This document shows, piece after piece, positions 40,655 to 47,622 of a stretch of 64,000 bases of DNA. The notes under the pieces were generated by a model, which was not told the DNA's origin, did not search any database, and was given only the letters and a program-made list of their open reading frames with translations. The stretch is taken from NCBI GenBank assembly GCA_039916305.1, contig JBDSLR010000017.1, forward strand, positions 1-64,000. Reading direction: 5' to 3'. Made by a program: the position numbers and the translations under genes. Origin of the DNA: JACMLD01 sp039916305 (GTDB lineage: Bacteria; Bacteroidota; Bacteroidia; Chitinophagales; Chitinophagaceae). How positions within the stretch are numbered: the stretch's first letter is position 1; the number at the start of each line of letters is the position of its first letter.

Positions 40655-41908
40655 TTATTTAAAGTATGATTCCTGGAATTCCTTTAGTTCGCGCACATAG
40701 GTGTCAGACGCTTCATTGATTATTTTAATCTGTTCTTCGCCCTTGTCCCTTCCGTACAGGGTAGACAAATACCCGTTCCATCCATCGCGGAAATAATTGA
40801 TATTTTTTTCGATGGTATCTACCGGCAGTACCATCCTGTCTTTTTCCTTGCTCAGGTTTTCAATGCGTTTGGCAATGTGGTTGATTTCTGTTTCATAAGC
40901 CAGCCGTTTTTCTTCCAGGGCCAGGATTTCATCCTGCAGGCGGGTGATGCGCTGGTAACGTAATTTAATCTGGTTGCGTTTCTGCCATTCCATCTGCAGT
41001 AAATAATAAACGGCACTCCAGATGGCAAATACACCAAAACCAAGAAACAGCACCAGGTAAAAACGACTGTCTGCATATACCGGTACCACCAGTGATTTAA
41101 ATTCTTCCCGGTTGGCTTTGATTAAAATTTCGTTTACGCCTTCATGCACCTGGAAGGCGAGGAGCACATCGCCGATGAATACCAGGGCCAGCAGACCGAT
41201 AACAATTTTTTTAAAACGCGCACCTTTTTCGGAGAACAAATGAATAGCAGTACCCAATGCAAAAAAGATAGTTGGAAATACAATCAGCGGCGGGTAATTG
41301 ATGATTAGGTAAATAAGCCGGCGCAGGTTGGGCAGCAATTGGATGTTCAGCCGGCCCTCCTGGAAAAGCGACATAGGGTCTACGCCATTCAATGCAAAAT
41401 CTGCTACACTCATGTAAAAGTACAGCAGGTAAAAAGACAGCGCCAGTAAAAGAAAAATAAGAAAGATATACGTGCCCCAGCTAAATGTATTGTATTTGTT
41501 ATTGTGAACAGCGGAGCGGGTAGTTTCAATTTCATCTACCTGGTTTTTCAGCAGGTTGATCTCGGTTTGTTTAATGGGCACCAACCCTTTGGTAATGTCG
41601 CGGCTGTTGTGTATTTCATCGGCACGGCTTTTCAGTTCATAATATTTTTCAAGCAGTGCATCAATCTGTTTCTGTATACGTGTTTTTGTTTCTTCCGTTT
41701 TGGCTACCAGGCGCATGGAATCCTGTTCAGTAAGTATGGAGCCGCTGCGTATTTTATTCAGCATCCCTTTGTACGCTTCTACGCCACCTTTGTAAGTGCC
41801 GGCCTGCTCCACGCCATATTCACGCAGATCTTTCACTACTACATTGGAAAAATCCTGCAAATGATTTTTTCCTGCATCAACCAGTTTTGATTTGCTGTTT
41901 ATTATCAC
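40655..41908 (-). CDS. Four-helix membrane protein with coiled coils, unknown function
   Basis: A 417-residue integral membrane protein, first gene of the operon. It has a long cytoplasmic or periplasmic coiled coil before the membrane (about 65-132), four predicted helices (about 145-167, 206-225, 235-254, 283-305), and a second coiled coil after the last helix (about 308-360) followed by a helical tail. I recognise no family. A possible layout is a membrane scaffold that anchors the VWA lipoprotein and the TPR protein encoded next; this is inference. The start at 41908 is the first ATG of the frame. There is no clear signal peptide. The VWA lipoprotein gene starts 6 bases downstream. Confidence 0.7.
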   Translation of the reverse strand: MIINSKSKLVDAGKNHLQDFSNVVVKDLREYGVEQAGTYKGGVEAYKGMLNKIRSGSILTEQDSMRLVAKTEETKTRIQKQIDALLEKYYELKSRADEIHNSRDITKGLVPIKQTEINLLKNQVDEIETTRSAVHNNKYNTFSWGTYIFLIFLLLALSFYLLYFYMSVADFALNGVDPMSLFQEGRLNIQLLPNLRRLIYLIINYPPLIVFPTIFFALGTAIHLFSEKGARFKKIVIGLLALVFIGDVLLAFQVHEGVNEILIKANREEFKSLVVPVYADSRFYLVLFLGFGVFAIWSAVYYLLQMEWQKRNQIKLRYQRITRLQDEILALEEKRLAYETEINHIAKRIENLSKEKDRMVLPVDTIEKNINYFRDGWNGYLSTLYGRDKGEEQIKIINEASDTYVRELKEFQESYFK

Positions 41909-42211
41909 CAGGTGCTGTTTCTACGTTTGGATAAAATGAAGCCTGTCAAATATAACCAATAGGCCAATGCCAGCGAATGAGGCCCGCAATAGTGTTAATA
42001 AATGGAGAATAAAAAACAGGGTTGCGTAAATATACTTAGTATTTTTACGGTGCCCTGTTTTTATGTGATTAAACGATTCTTTAAATGCCGCGCTGTGCCT
42101 GGATAAAACAGCAGGAGTCACCCCGGGGAAGCTCACCCAAACTAACTATCTATATCAAATACAAACTGATGCGGTTGATGAACGCGACTGGTTAACTGGT
42201 GCCTGGAATTC
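41909..42211. other. Intergenic region between the LytTR gene and the three-gene operon
   Basis: About 300 bases on the boundary of two minus-strand units. It contains the terminator at 42012-42062 and no convincing ORF. The promoter of the downstream operon should lie between 41909 and 42010, but I see no exact TAnnTTTG pair there. Confidence 0.45.
42012..42062 (-). terminator. Long bipartite terminator hairpin after the LytTR gene
   Basis: AAAAACAGGG (42012-42021) pairs with CCCTGTTTTT (42053-42062). Inside it CGTAAATATAC (42025-42035) pairs with GTATTTTTACG (42039-42049) with one mismatch, around a TTA loop. On the minus strand the stem is followed by TTTTTTATTC. It lies about 150 bases downstream of the LytTR gene stop. 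Confidence 0.75.
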
Positions 42212-42961
42212 TTACAAGCCCAGCACCTGCCGCAGTTTTACATAACCAGTTTTACTAACCGGTACCCTGGCGCCTGCTTTTAAGATAGCAATATGTCCGT
42301 CTTTTTCATACGGGTCTATCCGGGCAATCTGCTGCACGTTTACCATAAAAGACCGGTGGCAGCGGGCGAACTGCTGTGCATCCAGTGCTTTTTCAAAATG
42401 CGCCATGGTTTTATTTTTCAGGTAGTAGCTGTCTGCCGTGTGGACTTTCACATAATCATCTGCTGCTTCCAGGTACAATACATCATGCACCGGGATGATT
42501 TTAATTTTTGCTCCATTTTTTACCACAATGCGCTGGTTCTGGCCGGGCGATAAAGCAGCGGTCTCCAACAAGGTCTCTGTGGCAGCCGTAGCAACTGGCG
42601 CCGCTGCTGCTTTTTGGTCAAGCCATTTTTGTACAGCTTTATCAAACCGCTCTTTGCTGAAAGGTTTTAATAAATAATCAATAGCGTGTGTTTCAAAAGC
42701 TTTTATAGCATATTCGTCAAAGGCGGTGGTAAAAATAACAGCCGGCGGGTGCTCTACCAGTTCCAGCATTTCAAAACCGGTAATCTTGGGCATCTGTATA
42801 TCCAAAAAAATAAGATCCGGCTGGTGCTGCATAATTGCTTTTATGCCTTCAAACCCATCGCCGCATTCCTGTACCAGCTGCAGCTGCGGATGGCCCTGCA
42901 GGTATTCTGCTACAATACTTCTTGCCAGTGGCTCATCGTCTATAATAATGATTTTCTTCAT
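42212..42961 (-). CDS. LytTR-type response regulator
   Basis: A 249-residue response regulator: receiver domain (1-118) with acidic residues D8, D9 and E10, phosphorylation site D54 in IFLDIQMPK, and conserved Lys in LLKPFSKERF; then a linker rich in Ala and Thr (about 120-140) and a LytTR DNA-binding domain (about 145-249, with HRSFMVNVQQIARIDPYEKDG and the terminal KLRQVLGL). It is the last gene of the operon LiaF-like, DUF4288, LytS kinase, regulator, and follows the kinase gene by 28 bases. The partner is certainly that kinase. Targets are not visible, but autoregulation of the operon would be typical. Confidence 0.93.
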   Translation of the reverse strand: MKKIIIIDDEPLARSIVAEYLQGHPQLQLVQECGDGFEGIKAIMQHQPDLIFLDIQMPKITGFEMLELVEHPPAVIFTTAFDEYAIKAFETHAIDYLLKPFSKERFDKAVQKWLDQKAAAAPVATAATETLLETAALSPGQNQRIVVKNGAKIKIIPVHDVLYLEAADDYVKVHTADSYYLKNKTMAHFEKALDAQQFARCHRSFMVNVQQIARIDPYEKDGHIAILKAGARVPVSKTGYVKLRQVLGL

Positions 42962-42989
42962 GGTAGTTATTTATAAAAAACTGTTTCGG

Positions 42990-44069
42990 TTATAATATGG
43001 TGCTGTTATTTTTTTTGATCACCGCCGGTAAGGGCTGTGGAATTTTTACAGTGGTGGTAAAAATATTATCCAGCGCTGCGGTGCTGAGTAAATCATTGCG
43101 GGCAAACAGCAGGTACAGCCGCCGCTGGATGAAGTGAAGGCCAAAGCCTGTTCCCTGCCGGGGCTGCGCGGTTTCCTCATCAAAAGGGTTTTGCACGATT
43201 ACCTGCAGCATATTATTACCTATGCTGGTAGTAATGCGGATAATTGTGTCGCCCGTAGTATCGTACAGCCCAAATTTAATAGCATTTTCTACCAGTGGTT
43301 GCAGGAGCATGGCCGGCATTTTCATTTGCAGTGAATCAGGCGCTGTTTCAAAAACAGTGGACAGCCGGTTGCCGAAACGAACTTTTTCAATATCGAGGTA
43401 TAGCCGCAGATATTCGAGTTCTTCTTCCAGTGCTATCCATTGCTGCTCCTCTCTTTTGAGTGTGCCGCGTAAAAAATCAGACAATTGCTGCACCATTTTT
43501 CTAGCTTCCTGGGGCCGGGTGCCAATCAGAGCGTTAATAGAGTTGAGGCTATTGAACAGAAAATGCGGCTGCAGCTGCTGCCGCAGTTTATATAATTCCG
43601 CGTCCTTGGTCAGCTGTTCTGCTTCGGTTTTTCTTTGTACACTTGTTTTCTGATCTTCAAACCCATGCCAGAGTACGCTTATCATGGCCATGCAGCCAAT
43701 TACTAAAAAGGCTACCCCAAAACGAACGGGCAATGATTTTATAAGAAACAGGTTATATGCATTTTCATTATCGGTAATGGCAAAGGGCAGGGCATACTTC
43801 ACGGCCAGCAACCAGGCGCCTGCGGAAAGCAGGCATAATACCAGCAGGTAGCCATAGCGTTGTTCACGGGGTAAATAGTATTTCAGGTTATTACTGATAA
43901 GAATACAGGCACCGGCAAGTAAAAAATTAGAAATGGCGCTGTCTGTTGCGCTCAGTTGCAATGAATAATCAAGCCCGTATAATATCCAGGCCTGCATGGC
44001 GGCCCAGATAAGCCACCAGGCAATAAAAATGAATAGAAATTTTCTTTGCGAAAAAGGTATTGCAGCCAA
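42990..44069 (-). CDS. LytS/YpdA-type sensor histidine kinase
   Basis: A 359-residue inner-membrane kinase with four predicted helices (about 12-32, 47-62, 75-95, 115-135), then the His_kinase domain. The phosphoaccepting His is H169 in LQPHFLFNSLNSINALI, the N box VENAIKFG follows near 260, and the G-box stretch GTGFGLHFIQRRL is intact. It has no periplasmic domain, so it probably senses via the membrane or via the LiaF-like protein encoded upstream. It lies 10 bases after the DUF4288 gene and 28 bases before its response regulator, which fits an operon. Confidence 0.93.
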   Translation of the reverse strand: MAAIPFSQRKFLFIFIAWWLIWAAMQAWILYGLDYSLQLSATDSAISNFLLAGACILISNNLKYYLPREQRYGYLLVLCLLSAGAWLLAVKYALPFAITDNENAYNLFLIKSLPVRFGVAFLVIGCMAMISVLWHGFEDQKTSVQRKTEAEQLTKDAELYKLRQQLQPHFLFNSLNSINALIGTRPQEARKMVQQLSDFLRGTLKREEQQWIALEEELEYLRLYLDIEKVRFGNRLSTVFETAPDSLQMKMPAMLLQPLVENAIKFGLYDTTGDTIIRITTSIGNNMLQVIVQNPFDEETAQPRQGTGFGLHFIQRRLYLLFARNDLLSTAALDNIFTTTVKIPQPLPAVIKKNNSTIL

Positions 44070-44079
44070 AGCAGGGGGT

Positions 44080-44439
44080 TTAAATTAACTGTAAAGAACG
44101 TAAAACGTTTTCACCCATTATATAATCAGCCTTACTGCGTACCATGCTGATAAACCTGCCGGCGTCGTCTGTTTCCTGTATACGGCTGTATATTTCTGCG
44201 CCGTCTACCAGTTCACTCAATTTGTACAGTTCGCATACATCGATAAATTTCCATTTCACCAGGTTTTTCTGCTGGTTAAGAAAACTTTCTTCCTCCATTA
44301 AGCCAATACGTTGCGCTTTTTGGAAAGCCTCCTGTTCATCGGGAGCAGCTATTAACCGCAACTGTTCATCAAACTGGGGCGTGTGATTGCCCTCGCCGCA
44401 AATGATCTGATAAACAATTTTAGTAAGGTACCAGTTCAT
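44080..44439 (-). CDS. DUF4288 protein
   Basis: A 119-residue cytoplasmic protein matching the DUF4288 pattern: MNWYLTKIVYQIICGEGNH at the start, DEQLRLIAAPDEQEAFQKAQRIG in the centre, then WKFIDVCELYKL and GAEIYSRIQETDDA. The family is a small alpha-beta domain of unknown function found widely in bacteria. Its position between a LiaF-like gene and a two-component kinase (10 bases before the kinase gene) suggests an accessory role in that signalling operon, which is inference. Confidence 0.82.
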   Translation of the reverse strand: MNWYLTKIVYQIICGEGNHTPQFDEQLRLIAAPDEQEAFQKAQRIGLMEEESFLNQQKNLVKWKFIDVCELYKLSELVDGAEIYSRIQETDDAGRFISMVRSKADYIMGENVLRSLQLI

Positions 44440-44543
44440 ACAATAAGTTTTGGTTGATGTTGTTTTTTAAAAGCATGTCGCGGTTCGTCGTCCTTTAGCC
44501 AGCCAGGTAATTAAAGGCTCCAGACTAACGAAGACCGGCTGAC

Positions 44544-45386
44544 TCAATAACTCCTGAGTTCAATACCACCCATAAAAGCGGTGCCTTTCAGCACCAGCAC
44601 TTTATTAAAGTCAATTATTTTACCTTGTATCTGCCGCTTGTCTTCTACTCCACCCATAATGGTATTAATTTCTGATTTTACTTCCCAGTTGGAAGGCACA
44701 ATTAATTTTGCGCCGCCCATTACGGTAGTGATGTCCATTACCACAGACCCGGTGATATCTGCCTGGGTTAAATTTATTTCGGCACCGCCCATGAAACAGG
44801 TTACATCGCCGCCTTTAAAATTTTTTGAAACCACTACACGCTGGGTACTGCCCAGCATAGAAGTAATGTCTACATAATCTTCCCCGCTGTTGGTATAATC
44901 TGCTTTGTAGAAATCCTTTGGTGGCGTGTCTGCGCCACTAACAGGTGGTGGGGGTACGGTGTTAACAGTATAGTCAGGCTGTTGAATTGGGTTGCGGTTT
45001 CTCCTGTAGCGCCGGCCGCTGCCCCAATTATCAAAACCACCACCACCCTTAGGCCTGAGTATAAGTGACAGACCAATACCAATCAGTATAATGGGTACAA
45101 TATAGCGGTGCAGGTTAAAACCAATATCCATTCTGTCTACAAGGAAAATAAAACCAATTATGATGGGTATGACCCATCCGGCTCCCCGGAAATTATGTTT
45201 AAGACCGGTGTAGATACCAATACCAATTAATATCATCGGCCAGGAAAATAACCAATGGGGGAAAAAGAAAAAATCGGCTTGCTTCAAAAAGAAAATAGCG
45301 CCTATAGCCAGTAGAAAAAGACCGCCATACACACGTCCGTTATGTTTGGGTTTATTAAAGTTGGGGTCCTGATTTTGTATGTCCAT
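44544..45386 (-). CDS. LiaF-like membrane protein (DUF5668 and cell-wall-active response domain)
   Basis: A 280-residue protein with an N-terminal four-helix membrane part (about 20-110; GGLFLLAIGAIFFLKQ and WPMILIGIGIYTGL are typical of the LiaF N-terminal domain), a Pro/Arg-rich linker (about 112-150), and a C-terminal beta-helical domain (about 165-280) with repeated VDITSMLGSTQRVVVSKNF and FMGGAEINLT turns. In Firmicutes LiaF is the inhibitor of the LiaRS cell-envelope stress system. Here the next genes are a DUF4288 protein and a LytS/LytTR pair, so an analogous sensor-inhibitor role is plausible. A 104-base gap separates it from the DUF4288 gene. Confidence 0.87.
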   Translation of the reverse strand: MDIQNQDPNFNKPKHNGRVYGGLFLLAIGAIFFLKQADFFFFPHWLFSWPMILIGIGIYTGLKHNFRGAGWVIPIIIGFIFLVDRMDIGFNLHRYIVPIILIGIGLSLILRPKGGGGFDNWGSGRRYRRNRNPIQQPDYTVNTVPPPPVSGADTPPKDFYKADYTNSGEDYVDITSMLGSTQRVVVSKNFKGGDVTCFMGGAEINLTQADITGSVVMDITTVMGGAKLIVPSNWEVKSEINTIMGGVEDKRQIQGKIIDFNKVLVLKGTAFMGGIELRSY

Positions 45387-45406
45387 GATTCAGTTTATTT
45401 ATAAAA

Positions 45407-45414
45407 CAAAAATA
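45407..45414 (-). promoter_or_regulatory. -7-like box of the LiaF-like operon
   Basis: TATTTTTG on the minus strand matches TAnnTTTG exactly and lies 20 bases before the ATG at 45386. A matching -33 TTTG at the usual distance is not visible. Confidence 0.4.
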
Positions 45415-45594
45415 AAGTAGTATGGCTGTTCCTGCTATGGCTTTAAGGCCTGCCCGCACGAAAAGACGGTAAAAAGAGGTAAAAAGGCGGTGAAAGCGTG
45501 AGCCGTCAGTCATTAGACGTGAGGGGGCATACCAAAGACATCTTTCTATCCCAATTTCTAATTGCCTCTGCTTCGGAATACCGCAGCTTTATTG

Positions 45595-47241
45595 CTAAGC
45601 GGAAACGGTGCCGGGAGTGAGGGTAAACGTATCCCCGTCAAACAACCCTTTATCGCTCAATTTTACATGTGGTATTACCAGCAGGGCCATAAAAGAAAGC
45701 GTCATAAACGGTGCGGAAAGTGGGCTGCCCAGGCTCTTTGCCATGGCATCAATGGCGGTATAAGCTTTTGCCACGTTATAGCCGTTTTCATCGCTCATTA
45801 GCCCGGCTACCGGAAGGGCGAGTACCATTTCGGCATTATTGCTTACACAACTGATACCGCCTTTTTTTTCTATTACTGCGTTCACCGCTTTGCAAATACT
45901 TTCATCGTCTGTACCTACGGCAACAATATTATGGCTATCGTGCGCCACAGAAGAAGCAATGGCACCCTGCAATAATCCAATATTTTTGATAAATGCTGTT
46001 GCTACCGGTGTGGGATGGTACCTGTTTACAACCACCATTTTTAATACATCCTGCGCTACATCACTGATTATTTTTCCGTCCGATACTTTGGGCGGCCATA
46101 CAATTTTGTTGGTTATAAGTTGTCCGTCCAGCGCTTCAATAACAGTAATATTTTTTTCATTGTTCCACGCAACTGCAAAGTCCGCCGGTTGCGTAAACTG
46201 GCAATTAAAGTTATTAATTGGGGCGGTATTTTTTTGTTTTGAGTGGATGAATGATTTGCCCTGCTCCGCTACCAGATCGCCATTTATATAAGTTTGTATT
46301 ACCTCAAAATGCTGCAGGTCTTTTACCACAATAAAATCGGCCGCATCACCTACCTGCAATAAGCCAACACCCGTTTTATAATGCAGCACCGGGTTTACAC
46401 AGGCAGCCTGCAATACATTAAAAATATCAATGCCTTTGGCGATGGCCCTTGCGCAAAGCTGGTTAATATGACCGGCTACCAGGCTGTCGGGATGTTTGTC
46501 ATCGCTGCAAAACATGATCATGCCAGGGTAATCGTGCAATAAATCAATAAGCGCTTCAAAATTTTTAGCGGCACTGCCTTCGCGTATCAGGATCTTCATA
46601 CCGTATTGCAGTTTATCCAGTGCCTCATCTGCCGTAAAACATTCATGATCGGTACTGATGCCGGCATCTATATATTGTTTTGCTTTTTCTCCGCGCAGGC
46701 CGGGTGCATGACCATCTACTGGTTTATTAAATTTGAATGCGGCAGCAATTTTTTTCATTACTTCCTCATCGTTGAATAGCACGCCGGGAAAATTCATCAT
46801 TTCACTGAGGTACCTGATTTCATTTCGCTGCAATAACTTTTCTGTGTCCGCGGCATCGATGGCAGCGCCGGCGGTTTCGAAGATAGTAGCCGGTACACAG
46901 CTGGGTGCACCAAAATTAAATTTGAAAGGAACGGTCCGGCCATTTTCAATCATGAATTCAATGCCAGGCATTCCACATACATTGGCTATTTCATGCGGAT
47001 CACTAACGGTAGAGACAGTACCATGCACCACGGCCAGCTTTGCAAATTCTGCCGGTACCAGCATAGAGCTTTCTATGTGCACATGTGCATCTGTAAAACC
47101 AGGAATAATATAGTGTAGGGCTGTGCCAGCATTCTCTGCAAGCGGTGTAATGGAAATAATTTTTCCATTTTCAAATAATACGGTGGCTGCGTATGTGCGC
47201 CTGTTAAAAATATCGACCAGTTGTCCTGTAATAGCAGGCAT
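45595..47241 (-). CDS. ade: Adenine deaminase
   Basis: A 548-residue amidohydrolase that deaminates adenine to hypoxanthine in purine salvage. The metal motif GFTDAHVHIESSM near residues 49-61, the HGTVSTVSDPHEIANV block, the FCSDDKHPDSL block and the C-terminal VGTDDESICKAVNAV and LPVAGLMSD blocks are those of the AdeC/YerA family. Length (about 550-600) is normal. The start at 47241 gives MPAITGQLVDIF, the usual N terminus; an earlier in-frame start at 47310 would add a Cys-rich segment with no similarity. It lies upstream of the LiaF-like operon on the same strand, 208 bases away, and is probably a separate unit. Confidence 0.94.
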   Translation of the reverse strand: MPAITGQLVDIFNRRTYAATVLFENGKIISITPLAENAGTALHYIIPGFTDAHVHIESSMLVPAEFAKLAVVHGTVSTVSDPHEIANVCGMPGIEFMIENGRTVPFKFNFGAPSCVPATIFETAGAAIDAADTEKLLQRNEIRYLSEMMNFPGVLFNDEEVMKKIAAAFKFNKPVDGHAPGLRGEKAKQYIDAGISTDHECFTADEALDKLQYGMKILIREGSAAKNFEALIDLLHDYPGMIMFCSDDKHPDSLVAGHINQLCARAIAKGIDIFNVLQAACVNPVLHYKTGVGLLQVGDAADFIVVKDLQHFEVIQTYINGDLVAEQGKSFIHSKQKNTAPINNFNCQFTQPADFAVAWNNEKNITVIEALDGQLITNKIVWPPKVSDGKIISDVAQDVLKMVVVNRYHPTPVATAFIKNIGLLQGAIASSVAHDSHNIVAVGTDDESICKAVNAVIEKKGGISCVSNNAEMVLALPVAGLMSDENGYNVAKAYTAIDAMAKSLGSPLSAPFMTLSFMALLVIPHVKLSDKGLFDGDTFTLTPGTVSA

Positions 47242-47622
47242 AATACTTTTTTTTATTTGGAATACAAACATGCAGCTGCATGCGCAGCTTAAGCAACGGT
47301 AAATATACACAGCCGGATGTAATATGCTGAAACCAACTTATTTTTGGCGCATTCAGCAGCATTGATGCGTTTGATAAATCATATAAGTATATTCCTGAGG
47401 TTGGAGGTGCTCAGCAACAAGGGCGTAGTTCTTTTTTTATTTATCATTTCAATAATTATGTTGCAGAAGGAACAGGGCTTGTTCAGCAATTTGGCGAAAG
47501 CTGCGGAATGAACAGGAAAGATTTGAATTTGTAACTTATAAAAATTGTTAGCTGCTATCGGAGAAAAGAATGCCCGGTTACCAGCTGCGGCTCAACCTGG
47601 TAACTGGAATAAAATAGACAAT
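47242..47622. other. Gap upstream of the SNF2 gene, with a possible broken N terminus
   Basis: About 380 bases between divergent genes. One plus-strand frame (47331-47534) is open for 67 codons with protein-like content (DAFDKSYKYIPEVGG, FFIYHFNNYVAEG, LVQQFGESCG) but has no ATG, GTG or TTG near its beginning and ends in TAA before the helicase. It may be a remnant of a longer helicase N terminus or chance. Confidence 0.3.
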
